From positions 372,001 to 436,000 of the forward strand of contig NZ_JADOBQ010000003.1 of NCBI RefSeq assembly GCF_015644665.1: a stretch of 64,000 bases of DNA. The letters are read 5' to 3'. This document shows positions 53,091-62,312 of this stretch, in pieces (the stretch's first letter is position 1; the number at the start of each line of letters is the position of its first letter). Made by a program: the position numbers and the translations under genes. Source of the stretch: Roseobacter sp. MH60115 (GTDB taxonomy: Bacteria > Pseudomonadota > Alphaproteobacteria > Rhodobacterales > Rhodobacteraceae). Under the pieces are notes generated by a model. That model ran no database searches and was not told the DNA's origin. It worked only from the letters and a program-made list of their open reading frames with translations.

Positions 53091-53967
53091 ACCGGACGCC
53101 CTTCTTCCACCGCCCCCACAGGCGCCCCTGAAACGCGCGCCCGATGGGGCCTGCGACGCGCATGTGCATCTGGTCGCGGGTGCAGGGGAGTTTCCCTTAT
53201 GGAATGGCCGGGTCGAAAACCCCGCGCCGGGGCCTGATCTGGACAACTGGCTTGAGATGTTCCGCACCCAACTGGAAACATTAGGCTTTTCGCGCGGGGT
53301 GATTGTGCATTCCATCCTCTACGGCACGGACAACAGCGTCACGGTCGAAACCGTGAAACGCATGGGGTCCGGTTTCAAAGGCGTCGGGCTGCTTGCCGAT
53401 GACGCGTCAGACCGGCAGATGGATGATTTTGTGAAATGGAACATGGCGGCCGTGCGGCTCAACTACGTGCACGGCGGTGTTCTCAGCTGGGAAGGCGCCA
53501 AAGCCATGGCCCCGGCCTTGGCCGAACGCGGCCTGCACCTTCAAATGCTCTGCCACGCAGATCAGCATATGACAGAGTTGATGGCCGACGTCCGGCGCTT
53601 GGCGGTCGATGTGGTTTTCGATCACATCGGCTGGCCCAGAGATGCCTTGAGCCCCGACAGCGACGGGTTCAGGGCACTCTGCACGCTCTTGGCGGAGGGG
53701 CGCGCCTGGGTGAAACTCTCGGCTCTCTATCGCATGTGCACGGCCCCCTACACACAGGCCGATGCCCTGGTGGCCGCGCTGATCGCGGCCAACCCGGAGC
53801 GTTGCCTCTGGGGCTCCGACTGGCCGCATCTGATGCTGGCGGATGCGCAGATGCCGCAGGTGGCGGATCTTCTGAACGCCTTCGACCGCGTTGTGCCCGA
53901 TGAACAGACCCGGCAGCGCATCCTCGTGGACAACCCGGCACGCCTTTTCGGGTTCAACACTGCATGA
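53083..53967 (+). CDS. Amidohydrolase-family TIM-barrel protein
   Basis: A 294-residue metal-dependent hydrolase of the amidohydrolase_2/lactonase type. The start GACDAHVHLVAG holds the HxH, later FDHIGWPRD and GSDWPHL supply His and Asp ligands. The substrate is unknown. The gene overlaps the ligase end by 8 bp, but nothing links its chemistry to DNA repair. Confidence 0.85.
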   Translation: MDKPDALLPPPPQAPLKRAPDGACDAHVHLVAGAGEFPLWNGRVENPAPGPDLDNWLEMFRTQLETLGFSRGVIVHSILYGTDNSVTVETVKRMGSGFKGVGLLADDASDRQMDDFVKWNMAAVRLNYVHGGVLSWEGAKAMAPALAERGLHLQMLCHADQHMTELMADVRRLAVDVVFDHIGWPRDALSPDSDGFRALCTLLAEGRAWVKLSALYRMCTAPYTQADALVAALIAANPERCLWGSDWPHLMLADAQMPQVADLLNAFDRVVPDEQTRQRILVDNPARLFGFNTA

Positions 53968-54036
53968 AGGCACAAGCCCCGCTTGTCCCGCCGCCCTGCC
54001 CGACATAGGTATAGCCAAACACTGATGAGGTCCTTG

Positions 54037-55857
54037 ATGTTTCAACTCCCCTTTCCCCTGCGCGATGCAAATGCTGCCGGTAGCGGCGCCCCTCTGGGCG
54101 ATTTGCCCGAGTGGAATCTCGATGACCTCTACACCGGGGAAGACGCCACCGAACTCAAGCGTGATCTGGACTGGCTGGAACAGGCCTGCGCGAGCTTTGC
54201 CACCGACTACGAAGGCAAGCTGGGCGAGCTGGATGCCCCGGGATTTCTGGACTGTGTGTTGCGGAACGAAAAGATCAACCAGATCGCCGGGCGCATCATG
54301 TCCTTTGCCGGTCTGCGCTATTACCAGCTGACCACCGATGCGGGCCGGGCCAAGTTCATGTCCGACCTGCAGGAAAAGATCACCAATTTCACCACGCCGC
54401 TGGTGTTTTTCACGCTGGAGATCAACCGCCTGCCGGATGATCATCTGGAGGGTCTTTACGCCCAGAACGCCGATCTGGCGCGCTATAAGCCGGTCTTTGA
54501 CCGCATCCGGGCGATGAAACCCTATCAGCTGAGCGACGAGTTGGAGAAGTTCCTGCACGATCTCGGTGTCGTGGGCGATGCCTGGGAGCGGCTTTTTGAT
54601 GAGACCATTGCGGGGCTGGAATTCGAGGTGGAGGGCGAGACGCTCAACATCGAAGGCACGCTGAACCTGCTCACAGACCCGGAGCGTGGCAAACGCGAGG
54701 CGGCGGCGCGGGTGCTGGCCGAGGTGTTTTCAGAAAACATCAAGACCTTCGCGCGGGTGCACAATACGCAAGCCAAGGAAAAGGAAATCGTCGATCGCTG
54801 GCGCGGGATGGAGACGGCGCAACTGGGTCGCCACCTCAGCAATCAGGTGGAGCCGGAGGTGGTCGAGGCGCTGCGCAATGCCGTTGTCGACGCTTATCCC
54901 AAGCTCAGCCACCGCTACTATGAGCTCAAACGCAAGTGGCTGGGCCTCGACAAGATGCAGGTCTGGGACCGGAATGCGCCGCTGCCGATGGAAGATACCC
55001 GGATCGTGAACTGGGCCGAAGCCGAGAACACGGTCATGGACGCCTACAACGCCTTTGATCCGCGCATGGGCGAGATTGCGGCGCCCTTTTTCAGCAAGGG
55101 CTGGATCGACGCGGGCGTGAAGCCGGGTAAGGCCCCGGGCGCCTTTGCGCATCCCACTGTCACCAACGTGCACCCCTACGTGATGCTGAACTATCTAGGC
55201 AAACCCCGTGATGTGATGACGCTCGCGCATGAGCTGGGCCACGGCGTGCATCAGGTGCTCGCGGCGGAACAGGGTGAAATGCTCTCCTCCACCCCGCTGA
55301 CCTTGGCCGAAACCGCCAGTGTCTTTGGCGAAATGCTGACCTTCCGCAAGATGCTGGACGGGGCCGAGACGCAGGCCCAGCGCAAGGTGCTGCTGGCCGG
55401 CAAGGTTGAGGACATGATCAACACGGTCGTGCGCCAGATCGCCTTCTATGATTTCGAATGCAAACTGCACGCCGCGCGCCGGGGTGGCGAGTTGACACCG
55501 GATGACATCAACGCGCTGTGGATGAGCGTCCAGGCCGAAAGCCTTGGGCCTGCCTTTGAATTCATGGACGGCTACGAGACCTTCTGGGCCTATATCCCGC
55601 ATTTCGTGCATTCGCCCTTCTATGTCTACGCCTATGCCTTTGGCGACGGGCTGGTGAACGCACTTTATGCGGTTTACGCCGAAGGCGACGCGGGTTTTGA
55701 GGACAAGTATTTCGACATGTTGAAAGCGGGCGGGTCCAAACACCACAAGGAATTGCTTGCGCCCTTCGGCCTCGACGCCTCGGACCCTGCGTTCTGGGAC
55801 AAGGGGCTCAGCATGATCTCGGGCTTCATCGACGAATTGGAGGCGATGGAGGACTGA
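54037..55857 (+). CDS. pepF: Oligoendopeptidase F (M3 family)
   Basis: A 606-residue zinc metallopeptidase that cleaves oligopeptides. The catalytic HEXXH is in TLAHELGHGVHQVLAAEQG with the downstream glutamate in LAETASVFGEML. DLPEWNLDDLYTGED and VHPYVMLNYLGKPRDVMTL are typical. The ATG at 54037 has GAGG upstream; 54025 is possible. Confidence 0.94.
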   Translation: MFQLPFPLRDANAAGSGAPLGDLPEWNLDDLYTGEDATELKRDLDWLEQACASFATDYEGKLGELDAPGFLDCVLRNEKINQIAGRIMSFAGLRYYQLTTDAGRAKFMSDLQEKITNFTTPLVFFTLEINRLPDDHLEGLYAQNADLARYKPVFDRIRAMKPYQLSDELEKFLHDLGVVGDAWERLFDETIAGLEFEVEGETLNIEGTLNLLTDPERGKREAAARVLAEVFSENIKTFARVHNTQAKEKEIVDRWRGMETAQLGRHLSNQVEPEVVEALRNAVVDAYPKLSHRYYELKRKWLGLDKMQVWDRNAPLPMEDTRIVNWAEAENTVMDAYNAFDPRMGEIAAPFFSKGWIDAGVKPGKAPGAFAHPTVTNVHPYVMLNYLGKPRDVMTLAHELGHGVHQVLAAEQGEMLSSTPLTLAETASVFGEMLTFRKMLDGAETQAQRKVLLAGKVEDMINTVVRQIAFYDFECKLHAARRGGELTPDDINALWMSVQAESLGPAFEFMDGYETFWAYIPHFVHSPFYVYAYAFGDGLVNALYAVYAEGDAGFEDKYFDMLKAGGSKHHKELLAPFGLDASDPAFWDKGLSMISGFIDELEAMED

Positions 55858-55859
55858 GC

Positions 55860-56837
55860 TCAGCCCTCCGGCCTGCAACCCGCCTCGAAAACCATGTTCA
55901 TCATGGCCTGCGTGCCCTTGCTGAATTCCAGCGGGCACGCATAGGGCACGCCCTCGCGGACCGATGCGCCGAAGGCTTCCACCTGCAGGACGTAGTGGTT
56001 TACACCGGGAAACCTCTCAATCACGCGGGTGTGGACTTTGGATTCCAGACATAATTCCGCCTGATCGAAGACGCCTGCATTGAATGGGCAAGTCACGCGC
56101 AAAACGCCCTGATCGCCGTGAAACACGATCTCCTGCCGGTTGAAGAGACGCATGGAGACCACCGCAGAATAGGTGAAATCGGGGAATTTTGCGGCCATCT
56201 GCACGAAGGTATCGACCCCGTTTTCGTAGTCGATATGCGCATAGGGCACCGAAAGCGGTTCCTGCCCGGTCACATAGCGCACCGACCCGAAGGTATAGAC
56301 GCCAATGTCCGGCAACCCGCCGCCCCCCGCCGCAGCCTGATTGCGGATGTTGGCCTGATCCGCGTTGAAATAGGAAAACACCGCGTCCACATGGCGGAGG
56401 TGCCCGATTGCTCCCTCCGCGATCAATTCTTTGGCCCGCACGAATTGCGGATGATGCACGATCATGAACGCCTCGGCGGCCAGCAACCCGGAGGCATCGC
56501 GCGCCGCAATCAGCTCATCGAACTGATCTGCCTGCAGGGTCATCGGCTTTTCACAAAGCACATGTTTGCCGGCCGCCAGCGCTTTCAGGCTCCAGTCGAC
56601 ATGCAGGTGGTTGGGCAGCGGGATATAGACGGCATCCACCTGTTCATCCGCCAGCAACGCGTCATAGCTTTCGTGCACCCGAAGCCCCGGTGCAAAGGCG
56701 TCGAAGGGGGCCGCTTTGGCAGTGTCTGAGGTTGCTAGCGCCATCAGTTGCGCCCCTCTGGCGGCATGGATGGCGGGGCCCATGACGTTTGCTGCAAAAT
56801 TGGATGCGCCCAAAATGCCCCAGCGTAGTGATGTCAT
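55860..56837 (-). CDS. Gfo/Idh/MocA-family oxidoreductase
   Basis: A 325-residue NAD(P)-dependent oxidoreductase. The Rossmann start is LRWGILGASNFAANVMGPAIHAA, the dinucleotide/active site lysine region is GKHVLCEKPMTLQADQFDEL, and the C-terminal domain contains GGGLPDIGVYTFG. The substrate, probably a sugar or polyol, is unknown. GGGAG lies 8 bases before the chosen ATG. It converges on pepF. Confidence 0.88.
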   Translation of the reverse strand: MTSLRWGILGASNFAANVMGPAIHAARGAQLMALATSDTAKAAPFDAFAPGLRVHESYDALLADEQVDAVYIPLPNHLHVDWSLKALAAGKHVLCEKPMTLQADQFDELIAARDASGLLAAEAFMIVHHPQFVRAKELIAEGAIGHLRHVDAVFSYFNADQANIRNQAAAGGGGLPDIGVYTFGSVRYVTGQEPLSVPYAHIDYENGVDTFVQMAAKFPDFTYSAVVSMRLFNRQEIVFHGDQGVLRVTCPFNAGVFDQAELCLESKVHTRVIERFPGVNHYVLQVEAFGASVREGVPYACPLEFSKGTQAMMNMVFEAGCRPEG

Positions 56838-56912
56838 GCCCATATCTCCCTGTTTCAACGCAGGTTAGCGCAAACAGGCGGACAGAGGGTAGGCGTCTTT
56901 TCGAAAAAGAAT

Positions 56913-56938
56913 CCCCCGCAACCGTCAGGCTGCGGGGG
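56913..56938 (-). terminator. Terminator of rpoH
   Basis: CCCCCGCA (56913-56920) pairs with TGCGGGGG (56931-56938). Read on the minus strand the stem is followed by ATTCTTTTTCG, a T-rich tract, so it ends rpoH transcription. Confidence 0.85.
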
Positions 56939-56965
56939 TTCGAGAAAGTGCTATGTGACGTCGGA

Positions 56966-57862
56966 TCAAGCGCTGGCCATCATGCCCTTTTCCTTGGCAA
57001 GATCGCGCATCTTCTTCTGAAGTTTCTCAAAAGCGCGCACTTCGATCTGCCGGATCCGTTCCCGGCTGACGTCATACTCCGCGCTGAGATCCTCCAAAGT
57101 CACCGTCTTGTCGGACAGGCGACGCTGCGTGAGGATGTCTTTCTCGCGGTCATTGAGCACGCTCATCGCCTCGCCCAGCAGCTCGCGCCGTGCTTCGAGC
57201 TCATTACGCGCCTCATAATCGCCAGCCTGATCGGCATCTTCATCTTCCAGCCAATCCTGCCACTGCATCGCCCCTTCGGTCTCGGAGCCGACGGTGGCAT
57301 TCAACGAGGCATCCCCGCCCGACATGCGCCGGTTCATGGAGATCACCTCATCCTCGGTCACCCCCAGATCGGTGGCGATACGGGTCACGTTTTCAGGACG
57401 CAGATCGCCCTCTTCCAGCGCGCCAATGCGGTTTTTCGCCTTGCGCAGGTTGAAAAAGAGCTTCTTCTGGCCGGAGGTCGTCCCCAGCTTCACAAGGCTC
57501 CAGCTGCGCAGGATGTACTCCTGAATAGAGGCACGAATCCACCACATGGCGTAGGTCGCAAGGCGGAACCCTTTTTCCGGATCAAACCGCTTCACGGCCT
57601 GCATCAGACCCACGTTGGCCTCCGAAATCACCTCAGCCTGCGGCAGACCGTAGCCGCGATAGCCCATGGCGATCTTGGCCGCGAGACGCAGGTGAGATGT
57701 CACCATCTTATGCGCCGCAGCGGTGTCTTCCTTCTCAACCCATGCCTTGGCGAGCATGTATTCCTCTTCAGGTTCCAAAAGCGGAAACTTGCGGATTTCC
57801 TGCATATAGCGGTTCAACCCGCCTTCCGGCGTTGGCGCCGGTAGATTTGCATAATTTGCCAT
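56966..57862 (-). CDS. rpoH: RNA polymerase heat-shock sigma factor RpoH
   Basis: A 298-residue sigma-32-type factor. Region 2: LRLAAKIAMGYRGYGLPQAEVISEANVGLMQAVKRFDPEKGFRLATYAMWWIRASIQEYIL; the RpoH box WSLVKLGTTSGQKKLFFNLRKAKNRI; region 4: LSAEYDVSRERIRQIEVRAFEKLQ. It directs transcription of chaperone and protease genes. Roseobacters often have more than one RpoH; which this is cannot be told here. Confidence 0.96.
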   Translation of the reverse strand: MANYANLPAPTPEGGLNRYMQEIRKFPLLEPEEEYMLAKAWVEKEDTAAAHKMVTSHLRLAAKIAMGYRGYGLPQAEVISEANVGLMQAVKRFDPEKGFRLATYAMWWIRASIQEYILRSWSLVKLGTTSGQKKLFFNLRKAKNRIGALEEGDLRPENVTRIATDLGVTEDEVISMNRRMSGGDASLNATVGSETEGAMQWQDWLEDEDADQAGDYEARNELEARRELLGEAMSVLNDREKDILTQRRLSDKTVTLEDLSAEYDVSRERIRQIEVRAFEKLQKKMRDLAKEKGMMASA

Positions 57863-57901
57863 AGAAGCCTCCCAATGTTTACGGGCTTAACATGCTAGAT
57901 A

Positions 57902-57935
57902 GGGTCTGAACTGATCAGTTCAAGTTGTCAGACCC
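57902..57935. promoter_or_regulatory. Nested palindromes upstream of rpoH
   Basis: GAACTGATCAGTTC (57908-57921) is a perfect 14-bp palindrome. It lies inside an 8-bp inverted repeat GGGTCTGA (57902-57909)/TCAGACCC (57928-57935). The site is 40 bp upstream of the rpoH start, placed for a repressor or an RNA structure in the 5' leader. The binding protein is unknown. Confidence 0.6.
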
Positions 57936-58022
57936 GAAAATGTTAACGGAAACGATACAACCGTCGGATTAACGAAAGACTGACATAAAGCGCCAGCGTT
58001 AACACTTCACGTATCAGTGCGC

Positions 58023-59072
58023 TCACGCAGGCTTGCTGTTTGTGTCAGAACCGCGCGCAGCATCGAGCAAATCGCTCATGTCCTGCGGCAAAGGTGCCTC
58101 GAACCGCACGTTTTCGCTGGAAACAGGGTGTGTGAACCCCAAAACAGCCGCATGCAGCGCTTGGCGCGGGAAATTTTTGATCGCTTCGGCCGCTGGCTCG
58201 CTCATCGCCTTCGCGGCGAGTTTGCGTTTTCCGCCATAGGTGGGATCGCCCACCAAACCGTGCCCGGCATGGGCCAGATGCACCCGGATCTGATGCGTGC
58301 GGCCCGTTTCCAACCAGCATTCCATCAGGGCCAGAACCGGGGGTTGGCCAAACCGCTCCACCGTGCGTGCCCGCGTCACCGCGTGACGCCCCCCGTGAAA
58401 CAACACCGCCTGACGCTGCCGGTCTGTGCGATGGCGCGCCAGCTGGGTGGTCAGCTTCAAGATATTGCCAGGCTCAAAACTGGCCCCTTTCACGCCGCGC
58501 AATCGTGGGTCATTCGCATCGGGCACGCCATAAACAAGTGCCTGATAGTAGCGCTCCACCGAATGCGCCTCGAACTGCGCGGCCAAGCCGTGATGGGCCG
58601 CATCCGATTTCGCCACCACCAGCAGGCCCGATGTATCCTTGTCGATCCGGTGCACGATACCAGGGCGTTTCAACCCGCCGACGCCGGACAGATCGGCCCC
58701 ACAATGCGCCAGCAGCGCATTGACCAGCGTGCCCGACGGCGTGCCCGGCGCAGGGTGTACCACCATGCCTGCCGGTTTGTTGATCACGACCAGATCGTCA
58801 TCTTCGAACACCACGTCCAGCGGGATATCTTCGGGCAGAATGTGGCTGTCCTGCGCCTCCTCCACGTCAATGATCACCTCTGCGCCCGCGTCGACCCGTG
58901 CCTTGGGGTCCTGCGCCACGGTGCCGTCTACCCGCACCGCCCCTTCTGCGATCAGGCGCCCGATGCGGGTGCGCGACAAGGCCGCCTCCACTGGCACATC
59001 GCGCGCAAGCGCCTTATCAAGGCGCGACGGCGGTGTTTCGTCGATGGAAAAGCGGATTTGGCGGAGCGGCAT
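58023..59072 (-). CDS. rluD: RluD-type 23S rRNA pseudouridine synthase
   Basis: A 349-residue RluA-family enzyme: N-terminal S4 domain (RLDKALARDVPVEAALSRTRIGRLIAEGAVRVDG), VVINKPAGMVVHPAPG, the catalytic aspartate in VHRIDKDTSGLLVVAK, and ETGRTHQIRVHLAHAGHGLVGDPTYGG. It pseudouridylates helix 69 region of 23S rRNA in characterised relatives. Its ATG shares a CATG with the divergent gene at 59071. Confidence 0.9.
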   Translation of the reverse strand: MPLRQIRFSIDETPPSRLDKALARDVPVEAALSRTRIGRLIAEGAVRVDGTVAQDPKARVDAGAEVIIDVEEAQDSHILPEDIPLDVVFEDDDLVVINKPAGMVVHPAPGTPSGTLVNALLAHCGADLSGVGGLKRPGIVHRIDKDTSGLLVVAKSDAAHHGLAAQFEAHSVERYYQALVYGVPDANDPRLRGVKGASFEPGNILKLTTQLARHRTDRQRQAVLFHGGRHAVTRARTVERFGQPPVLALMECWLETGRTHQIRVHLAHAGHGLVGDPTYGGKRKLAAKAMSEPAAEAIKNFPRQALHAAVLGFTHPVSSENVRFEAPLPQDMSDLLDAARGSDTNSKPA

Positions 59073-59379
59073 GGATAGTCCTGAATTGAGGCCGGAAGAC
59101 GAGGGTCAAGAACCCGCCAACCTGAGGTTTCTGCGGCGGTTGGTGACAGTGCTGACCGCGACGATGATTGGCGGTGTTCTACTGATCATCTTCCTGATTG
59201 TCATGCGTTTCAACGACCCCGCACCCAATCTGCCGACAGAGATCACCCTGCCCGGCGACGCGCGGGCCATTTCCTTTACCCAGGGACCCGATTGGTACGC
59301 CGTGGTGACGGATAACGACGAGATCCTGATATTTGACCGTGTCACGGGTCAGCTCGAAAAAACGATTTCCGTTCAATAG
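59071..59379 (+). CDS. Small membrane protein (DUF6476-like)
   Basis: A 102-residue protein with one transmembrane helix (LVTVLTATMIGGVLLIIFLIVM) and a C-terminal beta domain (ARAISFTQGPDWYAVVTDNDEILIFDRVTGQLEKTI). This is a conserved roseobacter-type small protein found next to the pseudouridine synthase. Its ATG (59071-59073) overlaps the divergent rluD start by two bases. The function is unknown. Confidence 0.8.
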   Translation: MDSPELRPEDEGQEPANLRFLRRLVTVLTATMIGGVLLIIFLIVMRFNDPAPNLPTEITLPGDARAISFTQGPDWYAVVTDNDEILIFDRVTGQLEKTISVQ

Positions 59380-59412
59380 CTTGACTGCAGTTTCAAGTGG
59401 TCGGAGGAAGGG

Positions 59413-59495
59413 TGGTACCACCTCCCCGGCTTGAACGGGGGACCTCCTGATCCACAATCAGGTTTTGCCACTTATGGGCTTGCAAAGGAGGCGGT
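59413..59495 (-). tRNA. tRNA-His (GTG)-like sequence, possibly a 3' attachment remnant
   Basis: Read on the minus strand, the 3' half is a good tRNA: anticodon stem-loop CCTGA-TTGTGGA-TCAGG (GTG, His), T arm CCCCG-TTCAAGC-CGGGG, acceptor AGGTGGT, A73 and CCA. A73 without G-1 fits alphaproteobacterial tRNA-His. The 5' acceptor ACCGCCT pairs over 7 bp with one G-T wobble, but the D-arm region is 26 nt, about 6 too long and without the usual GG loop. It may be a variant gene or a 3' remnant left by integration. Confidence 0.55.
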
Positions 59496-59549
59496 AAACC
59501 CCTTATTTTCAAAGGGAAAGACCGCTTCACTTCGAAATACACCGGTCAG

Positions 59550-59577
59550 AAAGTGTTGGAAAAGTGTTGGAAAGAAC
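59550..59577. repeat. Tandem copies of AGTGTTGGAAA before the integrase
   Basis: AGTGTTGGAAA occurs twice in close succession between the tRNA-like sequence and the integrase start, 12 bp apart. Such short direct repeats near an attachment site may be integrase arm-binding sites. This is a positional inference only. Confidence 0.4.
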
Positions 59578-59632
59578 TCTGACGACACGGGGCACTGCGC
59601 CCACGGCGGCACACCAAAACGAGGACTCGAAA

Positions 59633-60886
59633 ATGCCCAATCAGAAGCTCAAGCTGACCGTCCGCGCCATCGAAAACGCGGAGCCCGAGGCGAAGGCCCA
59701 CATCCTTCGTGACACGCAGGTGACCAGCCTCTACGTGCGCGTCGCCCCGACCGGCAAGAAGGCGTACTATACGAACTACCGACTACGCACCGCCGACGGT
59801 CTGAAGCAGAAGGAGGTGCGGCTGGCCGCGACGGGTGAGATGACGCTGGAGGTAGCCCGGCAGGAGGCCACAGAGCGCAAGCTGGAAGGCCAGCGCGGTT
59901 TTGACCGTGACGCCGCTATGCGGGCTGAGCTGGAGGCTCAGGCAGCCGTTGAGGCCGAGGAGCAAAAGATCGCGACCAACACCCTGCTCAACCTCGCCGA
60001 TACCTACCTGTTCGAGAAGCGGCACAAGAAGTCCATCGGCGAGGACCGCCGCCAGATCGAGAACGGCCTTATCCCGCACTTCGGTGCTGACAAGCCACTG
60101 GGCGACATCACCAAGGCCGCCCTCATGAAGCGCAAGAAGATGCGGGCCGACGATCCTACGGCGTTCAACCGCGAGCGTGCCGTCCTTTGCACCATGTTCA
60201 ACCTCGCGGTCGATCTCGACATGGCCGACCGCAACCCGGTGCTGGGTGTGAAGGCCTTCCCGAAGAATGCCCCCAAGACCCGCGTCCTGAGCGACGAGGA
60301 GATCGCGAAGCTGTGGAAAGTCACAGAGGGCCTGGACAGCCCGTACGGGGCTGCTCTGCGCTTCGGTCTGCTGACGGGCCAGCGCCCCGGCACCAAGGCC
60401 AACAACCCCGGCGAGATCGCCGCCATGCGCTGGGGTGAGGTGGACATGGATGCTGCCGTCTGGACGATCCCGGCGACCCGCACCAAGAACAGGCGCGAGC
60501 ATACCGTGCCGCTGTCTCCCATGGCGCTGGAGGTGCTGGAGGGTATTGAACGACGTGGCGACTACGTCTTCACTACCGACGGCCAGACGCCGTATCAGGG
60601 TCTCGTGAAGGCGCTGCGGGTGCGCGTGCGCCCGGCCATGGAATGCGAGAACTGGGGTGCCCACGATCTGCGCCGTACGCTGTACACCGGTATGCAGCGC
60701 CTGCGCATCCCCAGCGACATCATCAAGCGGGTGGTCAACCACACCGACGACGATGTGCTGGTGCAAACCTACGGACACTATGACTTCGAGGAGGAGAAGC
60801 GCGCTGCGCTGGAGGCGTGGGCTGACAAGGTCCGCGAGATCGTCACCGGCGCGGCGGCTGACAACGTCCTGCGGCTGGAGGCCTGA
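59633..60886 (+). CDS. Tyrosine integrase (P4-type)
   Basis: A 417-residue integrase. N-terminal arm-binding region (LTVRAIENAEPEAKAHILRDTQVTSLYVRVAPTGKKAYY), core-binding domain at about 115-205, and catalytic domain with Arg in LLTGQRPG, Lys in TRTKNRREH, HDLRRT, VNHTDD and the nucleophile Tyr in QTYGHYDF. The chosen ATG at 59633 has GAGG upstream. Its position beside a tRNA-like sequence is as expected for this family. Confidence 0.93.
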   Translation: MPNQKLKLTVRAIENAEPEAKAHILRDTQVTSLYVRVAPTGKKAYYTNYRLRTADGLKQKEVRLAATGEMTLEVARQEATERKLEGQRGFDRDAAMRAELEAQAAVEAEEQKIATNTLLNLADTYLFEKRHKKSIGEDRRQIENGLIPHFGADKPLGDITKAALMKRKKMRADDPTAFNRERAVLCTMFNLAVDLDMADRNPVLGVKAFPKNAPKTRVLSDEEIAKLWKVTEGLDSPYGAALRFGLLTGQRPGTKANNPGEIAAMRWGEVDMDAAVWTIPATRTKNRREHTVPLSPMALEVLEGIERRGDYVFTTDGQTPYQGLVKALRVRVRPAMECENWGAHDLRRTLYTGMQRLRIPSDIIKRVVNHTDDDVLVQTYGHYDFEEEKRAALEAWADKVREIVTGAAADNVLRLEA

Positions 60887-60889
60887 GCG

Positions 60890-61054
60890 ATGGTGACCCT
60901 TACAGAGGCGCAGAGGGCCGCGCTGGCAGCCATAGACTGGGACCAAATCGATGGGCAGGAAGACGAGGACGACCGCCAACCGGTGCAAATGAGGGACGCC
61001 TCGTGGCGACCACCGACACCGTACAGAGCAACGGCGGTGCCACCGCAGCAGTAA
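60890..61054 (+). CDS. Small ORF after integrase
   Basis: A 54-residue frame (ATG 3 bases after the integrase stop) with an acidic middle (WDQIDGQEDEDDRQPVQM). Its proximity to the integrase could mean co-translation. There is no recognisable family and it may be chance. Confidence 0.3.
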   Translation: MVTLTEAQRAALAAIDWDQIDGQEDEDDRQPVQMRDASWRPPTPYRATAVPPQQ

Positions 61055-61508
61055 ATCTTGAAGGCTCCTCGGTTTTGATACCTGCTCTTTGCAACGGTGG
61101 ACCGTAGTCGGAGCCGCCTGCTGAACTGAGGCTGCGAGGCATCATCGGTTAAAAGGAGCCGTAGGTAAATCGCTCATGAGATACCACGCAAGGGCGGAGT
61201 CGCCGTTCGCCTTGTGCTTCTTGATGGTCGCAAAGCCCCGGAAGCCGACATTGGATTTGAGCGACGAAGGTCGGAAGCGCGGACGACGCGCTCTTTCGCT
61301 GCGGCTGCACAAACGGCGGCTTCTGTGCCGCACGATACGGCTCGCGCCATCGATATGAATTTTCGGATAGCAGCCGTCGTTTCATCGCACAGTATAGATC
61401 AATGAGGGCTCGCAGCGGACATCCGATCCTGATTACTGGGTCGCTTCAGCGCGGACAAAGAACGCTTTCGTTCTGCCTTGGTAGTTGGCTGCTTTTTCGA
61501 CATTCTGA
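61055..61508. other. Intergenic region, no gene recognised
   Basis: About 450 bp with only short overlapping frames on both strands and no convincing protein or RNA signature. It separates the integrase from the regulator fragment and probably consists of remnant sequence. Confidence 0.5.
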
Positions 61509-61916
61509 TCATTGATGGAAAAAGCTAATTTCTCCCGCGATGACCTTACTAATAGTTCCACCAGCATTTACGGCGCTATAGATTGACCTTGGCGGTCGAG
61601 CGGTGTCGTCGACGCTGCGATGCACCCAATCTTTCGCTTCCATAGCCTTCAGTGACTGTGACAAAGCGCGATCGGTGATCGTTTGCAAATTTCGCTTGAT
61701 ATCGTTGAAGCGGCTTGGTGTCTGAAGTGAACTCAGCACCGGCAAGGTCCATGATTTACGCAGCAAGCTCTGATCGCCCTCAGGAGATACACATTGAATT
61801 TTGCGCGCGATTGCCGCCGCCTTTTCTCCAGGCTGCGTGAGACGAAACTCGGGTCGTAGCGGATGGCCATAACCGGGATTTCTTTCTAACAGTCCAATCT
61901 CGATAAGATGATCCAT
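61509..61916 (-). CDS. HxlR-type winged-helix protein (N-terminally shortened)
   Basis: A 135-residue protein. Residues about 50-115 form an HxlR-type wHTH (RKSWTLPVLSSLQTPSRFNDIKRNLQTITDRALSQSLKAMEAKDWVHRSV). The first 40 residues (LIEIGLLERNPGYGHPLRPEFRLTQPGEKAAAIA) look like the end of another such domain, so a tandem-domain regulator has probably lost its N-terminus. It starts 3 bp after the resolvase fragment. Confidence 0.65.
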   Translation of the reverse strand: MDHLIEIGLLERNPGYGHPLRPEFRLTQPGEKAAAIARKIQCVSPEGDQSLLRKSWTLPVLSSLQTPSRFNDIKRNLQTITDRALSQSLKAMEAKDWVHRSVDDTARPPRSIYSAVNAGGTISKVIAGEISFFHQ

Positions 61917-61919
61917 GCT

Positions 61920-62312
61920 CTAAGCGAATGTAGTTCTGCTTGCGCCCGTGGATGCCAATAGTGGCGCTTGTCGCCCTGCAACACCTGCATGCGAGTTCGC
62001 TAGCAACCGCCCTGCCGACGTGCGGGTATCGAGCTGCAGATTGACGATATTAAGGGCGATCCCTCGCTGTTGAAGCGTATCTACCGTCTGGATGGCATCA
62101 AGAGTCGAGCGGAATGCGCAGTCAAGATCCCAAACGTACAGGGTGTCGCCTTCTTCCAAGGCGGTCAGAACCTTCTCGAAGATGGGTCGTTTCATCGTCG
62201 CACCCGAGGCGTACTCGATGAACAGCTCGTCACATAAGCCTTTCATTCCGTCGATCTGGCGATCAGGACGCAGCTCTTGTGTGGAAATTCTTAGATATGC
62301 CAGTTTCTTCAT
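61920..62312 (-). pseudogene. Serine resolvase, N-terminal fragment
   Basis: Residues 1-about 105 match a resolvase catalytic domain (KLAYLRISTQELRPDRQIDGM with nucleophile Ser, TLYVWDLDCAFRSTLDAIQTVDTLQQRGIALNIVNLQLDT, SAGRLLAN). The sequence then diverges (HAGVAGRQAPLLAS) and ends without the helix E or HTH. The 'DLDCAFRS' segment also departs from the usual DLDRLGRS. It is likely inactive. Confidence 0.75.
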
